A stretch of DNA of 64,000 nucleotides, taken from Oceanimonas smirnovii ATCC BAA-899 (GTDB lineage: Bacteria > Pseudomonadota > Gammaproteobacteria > Enterobacterales > Aeromonadaceae). This document shows positions 48,854-60,368 of this stretch, piece after piece. Below the pieces are notes generated by a model. It had not been told where the DNA came from. It saw only the letters and a list, made by a program, of their open reading frames with translations, and did no database searches. Position 1 is the stretch's first letter. Every line of letters starts with the position of its first letter. Location: positions 124,001-188,000 of the forward strand of contig NZ_KB908457.1 of NCBI RefSeq assembly GCF_000381965.1. Reading direction: 5' to 3'. Position numbers and translations under genes: made by a program.

Positions 48854-50308
48854 ATGGACGCAAAACACCGCATTGCGGCACTGATCGAACACCTGCAGCA
48901 TGGCCTGCTGGAGCGGGAAACCCCGGCCCGGCTGGCGCTGCTGGCGGCCCTTTCCGGCGAGCACCTGCTGCTGCTGGGCCCGCCCGGCACCGCCAAGAGC
49001 GAGCTGTCACGGCGGCTGCACACCCTGATGGCCGACGGCAGCTATTTTGAACGGCTGCTGACCCGCTTCTCGGTACCGGAAGAGCTGTTTGGCCCGCTGT
49101 CCATCAAGGCGCTGGAGCAGGACAGATACCTGCGCCAGACGCAAGGCTACCTGCCCGAGGCCTCCATTGCCTTTATTGATGAAATCTTCAAGGCCAACAG
49201 CGCCATTCTCAACAGCCTGCTGACCCTGCTGAACGAGCGCCAGTTCGATAACGGCAACGCGCGCCTGCCGGTGCCGCTGGTGTCTGTGATTGCCGCCAGT
49301 AACGAGCTGCCGGAAGGGGCCGAGCTGAACGCCCTCTATGACCGTTTTCTGCTGCGTTTTCAGGTGGCCCCGGTGGGCGACGATGCCTTTACCGGCCTGC
49401 TCACCCTGAACAGTGACTATCAGGCTCCGCCGGCCGAGCTGAAGCTGACCAGCACCGAACTGGCTGATCTGCGCAGCCAAGCCGAGCAGCTGCCGCTGTC
49501 GCCGGCGCTGATCCGCCTGCTGCACAGCCTGCGCCGTTTTCTTGCCGAGCAGGAAATTCCGGTGTCGGACCGGCGCTGGCGCAAGGTGGTCAAGCTGCTC
49601 AAGGTGTCGGCCTGCTGCAACGGTCAGTCACAGGCAGACCTGCTTGATGCCTGGCTGCTGCCCCACTGCCTGTGGCAGCAGCCGGATCAGCATGGCCGCC
49701 TCACCGACTGGCTGCACGAACACATTGCCGCCGACCCGGGCTTCAGTCCGCAGCTGGTGAGCGATATGGTAGACAGCTGGCAGGAGCGGCTGGATCAGGA
49801 CGCCGATCCGGTACTGCCGTCCCTCAACGAGCAGGGCTATCAGCTTTATCTCGACGAGCAGGGTCAGCCGGTCACCGAAGCCAAAGGCCAGCGCCACAAG
49901 CGCAATGAAAGCGGCCAGCTGCTCTATCGTCAGCCCCGGCTGCCCGACTCGGTATTTACCGAGCAGGAAATTCGCAACCTGGGCGGCAATCTGGATCAAT
50001 ATCAGCCGCTGCTGGAAGATTATGTGCGCCCCAGCGCCCTGCAGCCCAAGGCCTGGCCCGCCAGCCACGTGGCCTCGCGCCTGCGCCAGCTGGATGAACG
50101 CATTAACGAGCTGGCGGACTATCTGGCCTGGCTGGAGACTCAGCAACAGGGGCTGGGCCAGCGTTTGCGTCAGCATCTGTGGCTGAGCCCGGAGCTGGGT
50201 GAGCGCGCCCGCGCTCAGCTGGAGCAGCAACAGGCCGGCCTGAGCCGCCAGCATGAGCGGCTGCAGGCCCTGCGTGAGGCCTTTGCCGACCTGCCGGTAG
50301 AAGGCTGA
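48854..50308 (+). CDS. ravA: MoxR-type AAA+ ATPase RavA
   Basis: 484 aa. Walker A GPPGTAKS (42-49), Walker B FIDEIF, and the MoxR lid are in the N-terminal 300 residues; a C-terminal LARA-like and helical region follows. In E. coli RavA works with ViaA in respiratory complex maturation and binds LdcI. The following gene is viaA, one base after its stop. Confidence 0.92.
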   Translation: MDAKHRIAALIEHLQHGLLERETPARLALLAALSGEHLLLLGPPGTAKSELSRRLHTLMADGSYFERLLTRFSVPEELFGPLSIKALEQDRYLRQTQGYLPEASIAFIDEIFKANSAILNSLLTLLNERQFDNGNARLPVPLVSVIAASNELPEGAELNALYDRFLLRFQVAPVGDDAFTGLLTLNSDYQAPPAELKLTSTELADLRSQAEQLPLSPALIRLLHSLRRFLAEQEIPVSDRRWRKVVKLLKVSACCNGQSQADLLDAWLLPHCLWQQPDQHGRLTDWLHEHIAADPGFSPQLVSDMVDSWQERLDQDADPVLPSLNEQGYQLYLDEQGQPVTEAKGQRHKRNESGQLLYRQPRLPDSVFTEQEIRNLGGNLDQYQPLLEDYVRPSALQPKAWPASHVASRLRQLDERINELADYLAWLETQQQGLGQRLRQHLWLSPELGERARAQLEQQQAGLSRQHERLQALREAFADLPVEG

Positions 50309-50309
50309 C

Positions 50310-51737
50310 ATGGCCTCTGCCCAAAGCGCTGGCCTGGCGCCGTTAAGCGAGCTGCCCGAGAGCCTGTTCAGTCTGGTGGTCACCCACCCCCTGGGCAGCC
50401 TGCTGCCCAGAGCCAGCCGGGTGCTGGATATGCTGAGCGAGCTCGACAAGGGCCGGCTGCCGGCCCCCGGCAACTGGCTGAGCACCAGCACGGAGCGGCG
50501 CATTCGTCAGCTGCTGGTGCGCGCCAATGCGCTGGAATACAGCAAGGAAACCCCGGACGTGGCCCGGGCCATCGTACAGGACATATTGCTGGTGCTGGAG
50601 CAGGTGGAGCTGGACTGGCCGGCCACCGCCGGTTTGCTTACGCAACAACTGGGCATTGCCGCCGAGCGGGCCGAGCGCCGTGCCCGGGCCCGGCACACAC
50701 GGCGGGCCCTCGCCAAACTGGCGGAGCAGTGGCAGCAGCGCATCACTCTGTGGCAGGCGCTGGATGACGTGGCCGAGGAGTTTGGCATAGCGCCGGCCAT
50801 CGGCACCGATAAAGACAGCGGCAACCTGCGCGATCGCGCCTGGTTTGATCTGCTGCGGCTGGCCCGCTGGGTGGCGGAGATTCGTGAGTTACAAAAACTG
50901 CTGAAACTCATGGGCCAGCAGCGTCCGGATCCGGAGCAGAGCGCCACCCTGAGCCAGCTGCAGCAGATGATGAGCCCGCGGGATAACGGCCCCAGAGAGC
51001 GGCGGCTGCCGGGCATTCCCATGGAAACCCAGGGCATTACCCGCTCCGATAATCTGTCCCGCATGCTGGCACTGGAAGCGGCCCTGCTGGGGCATCCGTC
51101 TTTGCATATGCTGTGGCACGCACGCCGGGCCGAGCAGAGCCTGCTCAGCTACGCCGTGGCCGGGGTGATGCCCATCGACTCGGGCAACGACTGGCCCCTG
51201 CCCCGGGCGGGCAAGGGCGAAGGTGACGGCAAGGGCACTCAGCTGGGCCCCATTATTCTGTGTCTGGACACGTCCGCCTCCATGCACGGCCTGGCGGAGC
51301 AGGTGTCCAAGGCCATGGTGCTGGAAGCCCTGCGCATGGCCAAAAAGCAGCAGAGAGGTTGTCTGGTGTATCTGTTTGGCGGTGCCGGTGAATTACTGGT
51401 GCTCGACAATCAGACCCTGACCCTGCCCGAGCTGCTCGACATGCTGCGCGGCTCCTTCAGTGGCGGCACCGACGTGAGCACACCACTGAACGCTGCCCTC
51501 ACCCGGCTGCAGCAGCAGGAGTGGCGGCAGGCGGATATTCTGCTGGTAAGCGACGGCGAATTTGAAGTGTCCCGAGAGTTGCAGGCGCAGGTGAAGCACG
51601 GCAAGGAGGCATTGGGCGTGCGCCTGTTTGGCCTGCAGCTGGGCTACGCCACCGCCCTGCACGCCATGCGCAAGGTGTGCGATCCTGTGCACCTGTTCAG
51701 CGACTGGCGCAGCCTGGAGCAGGCGGCAAGAGCTTAA
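50310..51737 (+). CDS. viaA: VWA-domain protein ViaA
   Basis: 475 aa. The C-terminal von Willebrand A domain carries the metal-ion site DTSASM with the later SGGTDVSTPL and LLVSDGEFE. The helical N-terminal half (SLVVTHPLGSLLPRASRVLDML) is typical of ViaA. It is the partner of RavA and is translated immediately after it. Confidence 0.92.
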   Translation: MASAQSAGLAPLSELPESLFSLVVTHPLGSLLPRASRVLDMLSELDKGRLPAPGNWLSTSTERRIRQLLVRANALEYSKETPDVARAIVQDILLVLEQVELDWPATAGLLTQQLGIAAERAERRARARHTRRALAKLAEQWQQRITLWQALDDVAEEFGIAPAIGTDKDSGNLRDRAWFDLLRLARWVAEIRELQKLLKLMGQQRPDPEQSATLSQLQQMMSPRDNGPRERRLPGIPMETQGITRSDNLSRMLALEAALLGHPSLHMLWHARRAEQSLLSYAVAGVMPIDSGNDWPLPRAGKGEGDGKGTQLGPIILCLDTSASMHGLAEQVSKAMVLEALRMAKKQQRGCLVYLFGGAGELLVLDNQTLTLPELLDMLRGSFSGGTDVSTPLNAALTRLQQQEWRQADILLVSDGEFEVSRELQAQVKHGKEALGVRLFGLQLGYATALHAMRKVCDPVHLFSDWRSLEQAARA

Positions 51738-52025
51738 GCTTCGTAAGCGTTTGCTTTGCCGTGCTCTACCGTCGGCCAAAGCGCACTGCTTCTCCGGCAC
51801 GCCGTGAATACCTCCCTGTAGGCTCCGCTGCGCCATCCATGGCGCAGAGGGCACAGCGAAGCAGACACCCTTTGCCCTCCTAGAGACACTCGGCGCTGAC
51901 TGAACGATGAAATTCAGCGCCGATGTTACTCGAAGCCACTGCGGGGATTGCCGAAGCCGAGCGCTACATGGAAGTACTTGCAAGTGCAACCACGCAGCTG
52001 CTTCGCATGGCAATTGTTGGTGTAT
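51738..52025. repeat. Non-coding repeat-rich segment after viaA
   Basis: 288 bp between convergent viaA and the GNAT gene, with no plausible gene. It includes the palindrome GCGCCATCCATGGCGC region (51829-51846) and GGCGCTGACTGA/TTCAGCGCC (51892-51921). A block at 51919-51963 recurs at 62461-62505 with the shared core GGGGATTGCCGAAGCCGA. It looks like a cluster of dispersed repeats. Confidence 0.6.
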
Positions 52026-52460
52026 TTAACTTCTCACCATCACCAGCCGGGGTTCGCCGGGGCCGAAGTAGTCGTTTTCCCGGCCGGCTTCAACAAAGCC
52101 GAGGCTCTGGTAAAGCTGTAGTGCCGGATTGTCGGGCAGTACCGTCAGTTTAATGCGCGCGCAGCCCCGCTCTTCCAGTGCGGTAACCGCCGCCTGCAGC
52201 AATTGCCGGCCCAGCCCTCGGCCCCGTGCCGCCGGTGCAACTGCCAGCGACAAGATCCAGCCCTCGTTTACTTTCTCTCCCCTGCCCGCCAGCACATAGC
52301 CCTGCAGCTCTCTTTCACTTTCTGCCACCAGCAACGAGCCCGGCCACAGATCCCAGGCCTGGCGCAGAAAAAAGTACGGATAGCCGTGTTCACCAAAGGC
52401 GACGCATTCCAGCTGGTAAACCTCAGCCAGATCGGCCTTGGTGGCTGCTCTTATTTTCAT
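52026..52460 (-). CDS. GNAT-family N-acetyltransferase
   Basis: 144 aa. The acetyl-CoA motif A is visible (ILSLAVAPAARGRGLGRQLLQAAV) with the later NPALQLYQSLGFVEAGRENDYF. The length and C-terminus (DYF-GPGEPRLVMVRS) resemble RimI-like enzymes, but the substrate cannot be told. Divergent from nfeD. Confidence 0.88.
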   Translation of the reverse strand: MKIRAATKADLAEVYQLECVAFGEHGYPYFFLRQAWDLWPGSLLVAESERELQGYVLAGRGEKVNEGWILSLAVAPAARGRGLGRQLLQAAVTALEERGCARIKLTVLPDNPALQLYQSLGFVEAGRENDYFGPGEPRLVMVRS

Positions 52461-52575
52461 GTTTTGTTCCTGATCTTTGTATTGCGGACAATATGGTAAG
52501 GCATGGCCCCTGCTTTAACTGTTTAAATAACAACCAACCAGCTAAGCTTCAAAGTATGAACAAAAAGGAGGCAGT

Positions 52576-53913
52576 ATGGCGTGGCGAACAGGCTGGTGGG
52601 CATGGTGGCTGCTGCTGGTCAGCGTTATGGTGCCGGCTCAGGAGCGTTACTGGCAGCTGGATATCAAGGGGGCCATCGGCCCCGGCATTTCCGACTATCT
52701 GGTGACCGAGATTAATCAGGCTCAGAGTGAGCGCCCGGCGCTGGTGCTGCTGACCATGGACACCCCCGGCGGCCTGTACAGCGCCACCCGCGATATTATC
52801 AGTGCCATGCTGGAGTCCAGTGTGCCTGTGGTGGTGTATGTCTCCCCCGGCGGTGCCAGAGCAGCTTCTGCCGGTACTTATATTCTTTATGCCAGCCACG
52901 TGGCCGCCATGGCCCCGGGCACTCACCTGGGTGCCGCCACCCCGGTGCAGATGATGCCCGCCCCAGCCGGCGAGGCGGATAAAGACGAAGAGAAAGATGA
53001 CAGCAGCCCGCCTGCCGGCAGCGCCATGGAGCGCAAGTCCCTGAACGATGCCATTGCCTATCTGCGCAGCCTGGCCCAGCTGCGCGGCCGCAATGTGGAA
53101 TGGGCCGAACAGGCGGTGCGCAACGCCGCCACCCTCACCGCCCCCGAGGCACTGGAGCAGAAGGTGATTGAGCTGGTGGCCAGTGATATTGCCGAACTGC
53201 TGCAGCAGCTCGACGGCAGGGAAGTCTTCCTTAAAAACGATACCATCACCCTGGCCACCGCCGGGCTGATTGCCGAACAGCGCCAGCCCGACTGGCGCCA
53301 GCAGTTCATTATTACCATCAGCAACCCCAATATCGCCTATCTGCTGATGCTGGTAGGGGTCTATGGTCTATTGCTGGAGTTTTACAGTCCGGGCTTTGGC
53401 GTGTCGGGCGTGATTGGTGCCATCTGCCTGCTGCTGGCCATGCTGTCGCTGCAGATGCTGCCCTTCAATATGGTGGGGCTGGGACTGCTGGCCCTGGGGC
53501 TGGCGCTGATGGTGGCGGAAGGCCTGTCCCCCAGTTTTGGCATTCTCGGCGGCGGTGGTCTGGTGGCCTTTGTTATTGGCTCTGTGCTGCTGTTCGACAC
53601 GCCCGATCAGGCCTTTCGCGTGGCCTGGCCCTTTATTGCCGCCTTTACCCTCTTTTCTCTCAGCTTGATCCTTGTGGTGGTGCGCCTGATCGTAAAACAA
53701 CGCCGGGCGGCCCCCGTCTCGGGGGCGGCGGCCATGATTGGCGAGCAGGCCAGAACAATAACGGCGCTGGATCCCGACGGTACCGTATTGCTGCAGGGTG
53801 AACGCTGGCAGGCACACAGCCACAGCCGGATTGCCGCCGACAGGGCTGTGGTGGTGGTGGCGGTGCACGATCTGGTAGTAGAGGTAAAACCGATACAGGA
53901 GAGCGAAGCATGA
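52576..53913 (+). CDS. NfeD-type membrane serine protease
   Basis: 445 aa. A signal peptide is followed by a ClpP-like protease domain with the serine in [10 protein letters not shown] and a lysine in [13 protein letters not shown] block of membrane helices follows (about 250-360), then a C-terminal OB-fold NfeD domain. AAAGGAGG precedes the start. The long-form NfeD is usually paired with a slipin, as here (ATGA overlap), and is thought to process it. Confidence 0.9.
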   Translation: MAWRTGWWAWWLLLVSVMVPAQERYWQLDIKGAIGPGISDYLVTEINQAQSERPALVLLTMDTPGGLYSATRDIISAMLESSVPVVVYVSPGGARAASAGTYILYASHVAAMAPGTHLGAATPVQMMPAPAGEADKDEEKDDSSPPAGSAMERKSLNDAIAYLRSLAQLRGRNVEWAEQAVRNAATLTAPEALEQKVIELVASDIAELLQQLDGREVFLKNDTITLATAGLIAEQRQPDWRQQFIITISNPNIAYLLMLVGVYGLLLEFYSPGFGVSGVIGAICLLLAMLSLQMLPFNMVGLGLLALGLALMVAEGLSPSFGILGGGGLVAFVIGSVLLFDTPDQAFRVAWPFIAAFTLFSLSLILVVVRLIVKQRRAAPVSGAAAMIGEQARTITALDPDGTVLLQGERWQAHSHSRIAADRAVVVVAVHDLVVEVKPIQESEA

Positions 53914-54680
53914 TCATTGATTTTATTTATTTTCAGCTGCTGATCATTATTCTGCTGATCATGCTGTTTGCCAGCATGTTCCGCATTCTGCGGGAATACG
54001 AGCGGGGCGTGGTGTTTCTGCTGGGGCGCTTTCACAAGGTAAAAGGACCCGGCTTTATTATTCTGATCCCTCTGGTGCAGCAGATGGTGCGGGTGGATCT
54101 GCGTATTGTGACCATGGATATTCCGTCTCAGGATCTGATCTCGAAAGACAACGTGACCGTGCGGGTCAACGCCGTGCTGTATTTTCGTGTGCTGGATCCG
54201 CAAAAGGCGATCATTAACGTAGAGAATTATCTGGAGGCCACCAGTCAGCTGGCCCAGACCACAATGCGCTCTGTGCTGGGGCAGCACGAGCTGGACGAGA
54301 TCCTCTCGTCCCGGGATACGTTAAATGCGGATCTGCAGCGCATTCTGGATCAAAGCACCGATAACTGGGGTATCAAGGTGTCGGCGGTGGAGATCAAGCA
54401 TGTGGATCTTGACGAGTCCATGATTCGGGCCATCGCCCGTCAGGCCGAGGCGGAGCGTTCCCGCCGGGCCAAGGTGATCCACGCCACCGGTGAGCTGGAG
54501 GCCTCAAAACAACTGCTGGAAGCGGCCCGCATGCTGGGGCAACAGCCGGAAGCCATTCAGCTGCGCTATCTGCAGACCCTCACCGAGATCAGCAGCGACA
54601 ACAGCAAAATCGTGGTGTTTCCCCTGCCCATGGAGCTGGGAAAAATATTGCAGAAAATGAGTTCGGACGAGCCGCCGTAA
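53910..54680 (+). CDS. Slipin (SPFH/stomatin-like membrane protein)
   Basis: 256 aa. A single N-terminal hairpin/membrane segment ([17 protein letters not shown]) is followed by the SPFH domain ([24 protein letters not shown]) and a coiled-coil rich in Glu/Ala/Arg ([22 protein letters not shown]). Slipins form oligomeric membrane microdomain scaffolds. Coupled to nfeD. Confidence 0.92.
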   Translation: MIIDFIYFQLLIIILLIMLFASMFRILREYERGVVFLLGRFHKVKGPGFIILIPLVQQMVRVDLRIVTMDIPSQDLISKDNVTVRVNAVLYFRVLDPQKAIINVENYLEATSQLAQTTMRSVLGQHELDEILSSRDTLNADLQRILDQSTDNWGIKVSAVEIKHVDLDESMIRAIARQAEAERSRRAKVIHATGELEASKQLLEAARMLGQQPEAIQLRYLQTLTEISSDNSKIVVFPLPMELGKILQKMSSDEPP

Positions 54681-54710
54681 GACACCGACGGGCCAACGCA
54701 AATGACTTAA

Positions 54711-54800
54711 GCAAGCTGTAGGCCGTAAGCTGTAAGAAAAAACCGGATTACTTCCAGCTTCCAGCTTCTCGCTTACGGCTCACCTGCGCAGCAGGTGTGA
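54711..54800. repeat. Class B element between the slipin gene and kdsA
   Basis: After the kdsA stop (minus strand) comes hairpin CACCTGC-TGC-GCAGGTG (54781-54797), then AGCCGTAAGCGAGAAGCTGG units. The complementary arm AGCTGTAGGCCGTAAGCTG (54714-54732) lies on the far side of a short AT spacer. The element fills a convergent junction. Confidence 0.65.
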
Positions 54801-55655
<855 letters not shown>

Positions 55656-56462
55656 CTAGTGAAGGGTTTTGGGGCTGAGATCCAGGCCGGCTATCTGGGC
55701 TTTGAGCACATCGGCAATGGGATCATCCGGTCTGTGCTCAATAAAGAATTCAAAGTCGTCGGCGGCCAGTTTGCCGCAATCCAGCTGCTCATACAAAAAG
55801 CCCCTGTCCCGCCGCTCAAAGGGGCAGTCGGGCTTGAGCCGCAGCAGAAGCTCGCTGCAGGCCAGCGCCTTGCCAAACTGCTGTTGATTGATATAGGCGG
55901 CCTTGGTCACGTTCAGCAGCCGCACCAGCACTTCTGTGTCTGAGGTACCTTTAAGGTGCTCCGGTGTCAGCCGGGCCAGGTTGCCCCTGGCCCCCCGCAG
56001 CAGCAGCTCTACTTCATGACGGGGCAATTGCCGGCCGGTGAAAGGATCGATCACCGCCCCTTCTTCTTCCGACCACATACGAACAAGAAAATGGCCGGGA
56101 AAATTAATGCCTTCGGCATCCACCCCAAAGCGCCGGCACAGATGAATAAGCAGGATGCCGAGGCTCACCGGAATACCTTCCCGCCGGGCCAGTACCCGGT
56201 TCATCAGGCAGTTATCAACGGAGAAAAAGGTGTCGCTGTCGCCGGCAAAGCCCAGCCCGTCATAGAGACAGGGCAGCAGATGCAGGGGGGCTATCATGTC
56301 TTCCAGCTCTTCCGCCAGCGCCCGCTCCAGCGCAAACAGCTCCCGCTCGGCTTCATCCCGGGCCGCCGGCCCTTCCAGGCTTTCCACCACATCCAGCGCC
56401 AGCGTCATCAGATCCAGCAGTTCGTCGCTGTGCCAGCGCTCACTGATATTACTTTCAAGCAT
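55656..56462 (-). CDS. sirB1: SirB1-family transglutaminase-like/TPR protein
   Basis: 268 aa. An N-terminal transglutaminase-like region (NCLMNRVLARREGIPVSLGILLIHLCRRFGV with NFPGHFLVR) is followed by TPR-like helices. The role is not established; the gene is conserved between prmC and kdsA. It overlaps the prmC end by eight bases. Confidence 0.88.
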   Translation of the reverse strand: MLESNISERWHSDELLDLMTLALDVVESLEGPAARDEAERELFALERALAEELEDMIAPLHLLPCLYDGLGFAGDSDTFFSVDNCLMNRVLARREGIPVSLGILLIHLCRRFGVDAEGINFPGHFLVRMWSEEEGAVIDPFTGRQLPRHEVELLLRGARGNLARLTPEHLKGTSDTEVLVRLLNVTKAAYINQQQFGKALACSELLLRLKPDCPFERRDRGFLYEQLDCGKLAADDFEFFIEHRPDDPIADVLKAQIAGLDLSPKTLH

Positions 56463-57297
56463 GCTTCCTCCCGGGCCACTGGCCCAGGGTCACTCTGTCC
56501 TGCCCGCCGTAGTCGCGCAGCGTGGTGACCTGTTCAAAACCATTGTCGGTAAAAACGGACTGCACCGCCTCACCTTGCTGCCAGCCGTGCTCCACCAGCA
56601 GCCAGCCGCCGGCACAGAGGTGGGCCGGTGCCAGGCTGGCAATATGGCGAATATCCGCAAGGCCCTGATCGTCGGCCACCAGGGCCGACAGCGGCTCAAA
56701 GCGCACATCCCCCTGAGCCAGATGCGGATCGGCGGCATCAATATAAGGCGGATTGGAGACTATCATGTCAAAGGTCAGGCCGGCGAGGGGTTCAAACCAG
56801 CTGCCCTGGCGCACTTCCACATCGAGATCCAGCCGCTCGGCATTGCGCCGGGCCAGAGCGGCGGCTTGCGGGTTAAACTCCACCGCCATAACGGTATCGT
56901 CAGGGCGCTCGCATTTGATGGACAGCGCAATGGCACCGGTGCCGGTGCCCAGATCCACCACCCGTGCCGGCCTTTCGGGCAGGCGCTCAAGTGCAGACTC
57001 AACCAGCACTTCGGTATCAGGCCGGGGAATAAGGGTATCCGGGCTCACCTCCAGCATCAGGCTCCAGAACTCCCGCTGGCCGGTAAGATGAGCCACCGGC
57101 TCGCCCTGCTGGCGACGGCGAATAAGCTCGGCCAGCTCGGCCTTCTGCCCGGCAGACACCTCAAACTCGGGCCAGGCCAGCAGAAAGCTGCGGGGCTTGT
57201 TCAGCACATGGCACAGCAGCACGTCCGCATCCAGCGCCGGGGATTCGCCGCCGGCCAGTTGCTCGCGCAGTTGAGCGCGCAGTTCGCTCAGGCGCAT
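56455..57297 (-). CDS. prmC: Release factor glutamine methyltransferase PrmC
   Basis: 280 aa. PrmC methylates the GGQ glutamine of release factors. The SAM motif VVDLGTGTGAIALS and the catalytic NPPY (IVSNPPYIDA) are visible. Its start overlaps the prfA stop by one base, linking enzyme and substrate. Confidence 0.96.
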   Translation of the reverse strand: MRLSELRAQLREQLAGGESPALDADVLLCHVLNKPRSFLLAWPEFEVSAGQKAELAELIRRRQQGEPVAHLTGQREFWSLMLEVSPDTLIPRPDTEVLVESALERLPERPARVVDLGTGTGAIALSIKCERPDDTVMAVEFNPQAAALARRNAERLDLDVEVRQGSWFEPLAGLTFDMIVSNPPYIDAADPHLAQGDVRFEPLSALVADDQGLADIRHIASLAPAHLCAGGWLLVEHGWQQGEAVQSVFTDNGFEQVTTLRDYGGQDRVTLGQWPGRKHA

Positions 57298-58382
57298 TAT
57301 TGTCCCGCCAGGGCGGCAAGCAAATCGGCCTGGTGCTCCTGCAGAATAGGCTGAGTGAGCATATCGAGCTGGCCTTCCAGCACTTCACTCAGCCGGTACA
57401 GAGTCAGGTTGATGCGGTGGTCCGACACCCGGCCCTGCGGGTAGTTGTAGGTGCGAATGCGATCGGAGCGGTCACCGCTGCCCAGCAGGTTGCGGCGGGT
57501 GCTCTGCTCTTCGGCGTGGCGCTTGTCCTGCTCGGCCTGAGCCAGACGCGAGGCCAGCACCGCCATGGCCTTGGCCCGGTTCTTGTGCTGGGAGCGTTCG
57601 TCCTGACATTCCACCACCATGCCGGTGGGCAGGTGAGTAATACGAATGGCAGAGTCGGTTTTGTTAACGTGCTGACCACCGGCACCGGAGGCGCGGAAGG
57701 TATCTACCTTGAGATCCGCCGGATTGATCTCCGGGGCCTCGGCCTCGGGAATTTCCGGCATTACCGCCACCGTGCAGGCAGAGGTATGAATGCGGCCCTG
57801 AGATTCGGTTTCCGGCACCCGCTGCACCCGGTGACCGCCAGACTCGAACTTGAGCTGGCCGTACACGCCGGTGCCCTCAATGCGGGCAATGATCTCCTTG
57901 AAGCCGCCGTGCTCGCCCTCGCTGGCGCTGACAATTTCCACCCGCCAGCGCTGAATCTCGGCATAGCGGCTGTACATACGGAACAAGTCGCCGGCAAAAA
58001 TGGCCGCCTCGTCGCCGCCGGCCCCGGCGCGAATTTCCAGAAAGCAGTTATTATCGTCCCGCGGATCCTTGGGCAGCAGCAAAATCTGCAGCTCCTGGCT
58101 CAGGGTCTCGATGGCGGCTTCGGCGCTGTCGATTTCTTCCTTTGCCATGGCTTTCATCTCGGCGTCGTCTTCCGCCAGCATTTCTTTCGCCTCGGCCAGA
58201 TTCTCCTCGGCACGGCGGTAGCGCTGAAAACAGGCCACCACGTCTTCCAGCTGAGCATATTCCCGGGTCAGGGCGCGATAGTGATCCTGGTTGTTGATTA
58301 CCGAGGCCTCGCCCAGCAGCGCCTGCACTTCCTGGTAGCGCTCTTCCAGGCCTTCCAGTTTTTTCAGTACGGATTCGTTCAT
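57297..58382 (-). CDS. prfA: Peptide chain release factor 1
   Basis: 361 aa (E. coli 360). RF1 reads UAA and UAG. The catalytic GGQ is in SGAGGQHVN and the stop-codon anticodon-like motif is in the central domain. It follows hemA by 22 bp. Confidence 0.97.
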   Translation of the reverse strand: MNESVLKKLEGLEERYQEVQALLGEASVINNQDHYRALTREYAQLEDVVACFQRYRRAEENLAEAKEMLAEDDAEMKAMAKEEIDSAEAAIETLSQELQILLLPKDPRDDNNCFLEIRAGAGGDEAAIFAGDLFRMYSRYAEIQRWRVEIVSASEGEHGGFKEIIARIEGTGVYGQLKFESGGHRVQRVPETESQGRIHTSACTVAVMPEIPEAEAPEINPADLKVDTFRASGAGGQHVNKTDSAIRITHLPTGMVVECQDERSQHKNRAKAMAVLASRLAQAEQDKRHAEEQSTRRNLLGSGDRSDRIRTYNYPQGRVSDHRINLTLYRLSEVLEGQLDMLTQPILQEHQADLLAALAGQ

Positions 58383-58404
58383 CAGCGTCTCGCGGTTGTG
58401 CCGG

Positions 58405-59664
58405 TCAGGGCCGGCTGATGCCCAGGCTGCGGGACAGCACCGCCAGCATGTCCTGATCGCCGTCTTTGCCGGCCTGACTCAGGGCCTGGGTGGGAGTATG
58501 AATAAGCTTGTTGGTCAGCCGGCGGGTCAGCTGCTGCACCACCTGGGTGGCGTCTTCGCCCTGGGCCAGCGCCTGCAATGCCCGGGCCAGCTCCTGCTCG
58601 CGCACCGCCTCGGCCTGAGCACGGTAATGACGGATCAGATCCACCGAGTGCAGCGAACGGTACCAGGCCATAAACTGATCCCGCTCTTCCAGAATAATGC
58701 GCTCGGCCTGAGCCGCGGCCCGTTTGCGGGCTTCCATGTTCTGCTCGATGATGCCCTGCAGATCGTCCACGGTATAAAGGTAGGCGTCGTTCAGTTCATC
58801 CACCTCGGGCTCAATGTCCCGGGGCACGGCAATGTCCACCAGCAGAATGGGCTTGTGCCGGCGGGCCTTGAGCGCCCGCTCCACCATGCCTTTGCCGATA
58901 ATGGGCAGGGGGCTGGCGGTGGAGCTGATCACTATGTCGGCCTGAGGCAAAAAGTCGGGGATCTGCTCAAGCGTCATCACCTCGGCTTCAAATTCCTGCG
59001 CCAGGTTCTGAGCCCGCTCCAGAGTACGGTTGGCCACCATCATTTGAGTGACCGACTGCTCACGCAGGTGCCGGGCCACCAGCTCGACGGTTTCACCGGC
59101 GCCCACCAGCAGCACCTTGGTGCGGCCCAGATCCGAGAATATACGCTTGGCCAGACTGACGGCGGCAAAGGCCACCGACACGGCACTGGCACCGATGTCG
59201 GTTTCAGTGCGTACCCGTTTAGCGACAGAAAATGACTTCTGAAACAGCCGCTCCAGCAGGCCTTTCAGGCTGCCCGCCTGATGGGACTGACTGTAGGCCT
59301 GCTTTATTTGCCCCAGTATCTGCGGCTCGCCCAGCACCAGAGAATCCAGCCCGCAGGCCACCCGCATCAAATGGCGAATGGCCTCTTCACCCTGATGCTG
59401 ATACAGGCAGGCAGTGAGCTCATCTTCGTCAAGATGATGAAACTGCTGCAGCCAGTGGCGCACCACGTCACTGTCGCCGTCCGCACTCAGGCTGCAATAC
59501 AGCTCGGTGCGGTTGCAGGTAGACAGGATCACGGTTTCTGCCACACCTGGAGTAGCCATCAGCTCCTGCAGTGCCCGGGGGGCAAGATCAGGGCCAAACG
59601 CCACCCGCTCGCGCAGGGCGACGGACGCTGTCTTATGATTGATTCCCAGTACCAGCAGGCTCAT
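58405..59664 (-). CDS. hemA: Glutamyl-tRNA reductase
   Basis: 419 aa. HemA reduces glutamyl-tRNA to glutamate-1-semialdehyde, the first step of tetrapyrrole synthesis. The catalytic cysteine is in [11 protein letters not shown], the NADPH motif is [14 protein letters not shown], and [22 protein letters not shown] is the family block. Divergent from lolB. Confidence 0.97.
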   Translation of the reverse strand: MSLLVLGINHKTASVALRERVAFGPDLAPRALQELMATPGVAETVILSTCNRTELYCSLSADGDSDVVRHWLQQFHHLDEDELTACLYQHQGEEAIRHLMRVACGLDSLVLGEPQILGQIKQAYSQSHQAGSLKGLLERLFQKSFSVAKRVRTETDIGASAVSVAFAAVSLAKRIFSDLGRTKVLLVGAGETVELVARHLREQSVTQMMVANRTLERAQNLAQEFEAEVMTLEQIPDFLPQADIVISSTASPLPIIGKGMVERALKARRHKPILLVDIAVPRDIEPEVDELNDAYLYTVDDLQGIIEQNMEARKRAAAQAERIILEERDQFMAWYRSLHSVDLIRHYRAQAEAVREQELARALQALAQGEDATQVVQQLTRRLTNKLIHTPTQALSQAGKDGDQDMLAVLSRSLGISRP

Positions 59665-59706
59665 GAGGATTTTATGCGGCTCACATCGTTTTTCGATTAG
59701 CCGTCT

Positions 59707-59758
59707 ATTGTACGAGAAAGGCCAAATCTTTAAAAGTCACCGGCCTTGCCCTTATACT
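59707..59758. promoter_or_regulatory. Divergent hemA/lolB promoters sharing a palindromic -35
   Basis: On the minus strand TTTAAA (59729-59734) and TACAAT (59707-59712) are spaced 16 bp and point at hemA. On the plus strand the same TTTAAA and TATACT (59753-59758) are spaced 18 bp and point at lolB. Consensus match only. Confidence 0.4.
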
Positions 59759-59780
59759 GGCTTTCTCTTTTTTCAGCGGG

Positions 59781-60368
59781 GTGCCTTACGTGCGTACTGT
59801 ATTGATTTTTATTGGCTTGTTGCTGGTTTCCGGCTGTGCTTACCGGGCAGAGCAGGCACCGGCAGGTTCCTGGCTGGCTCAGAAGCAACAGCTGAGTGAG
59901 CTGGAAAACTGGCAGCTGGCGGCCAGACTCGGCATCATCACCCCCGACGAGCGCGGCAGCCTGAGCCTGTTCTGGCGCAATAACAGTGACGATTACCGCC
60001 TTAATCTCACCAATGTGGTGGGCAAACGGGTATTTGATCTCAGCCGGCGCAATGGCCGCATTGAACTGATCGACAGCGAAGGCCAGCGCCACACCGCCAG
60101 CAATGCCCGGGATCTGGTGTATGCCCTTACCGGCTGGGACCTGCCGGTGGAACAGCTGGCCGACTGGATAAAAGGCATGCCCGGCGATGCCGACACCGTC
60201 AGTTTTGATGCCGATGGCCGCCCGGCACAAGTACAGTCTCATGGCTGGCAGCTGCGCTATCTGGGGTATACCCAAATCGACCGGCTCTGGCTGCCCAGCC
60301 GGCTGGAGCTGAGCCACAACACCACTACCCTAAAGCTGGCAGTCAGCCGCTGGGAGCTGAACCCATGA
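59781..60368 (+). CDS. lolB: Outer-membrane lipoprotein receptor LolB
   Basis: 195 aa from GTG 59781; GTG 59790 is an equal candidate because GGGG lies nearer to it. The lipobox VSGC follows a short signal. LolB accepts lipoproteins from LolA and inserts them in the outer membrane. [26 protein letters not shown] and the DYRLNLTN pattern are typical. It overlaps ispE by four bases. Confidence 0.92.
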   Translation: MPYVRTVLIFIGLLLVSGCAYRAEQAPAGSWLAQKQQLSELENWQLAARLGIITPDERGSLSLFWRNNSDDYRLNLTNVVGKRVFDLSRRNGRIELIDSEGQRHTASNARDLVYALTGWDLPVEQLADWIKGMPGDADTVSFDADGRPAQVQSHGWQLRYLGYTQIDRLWLPSRLELSHNTTTLKLAVSRWELNP

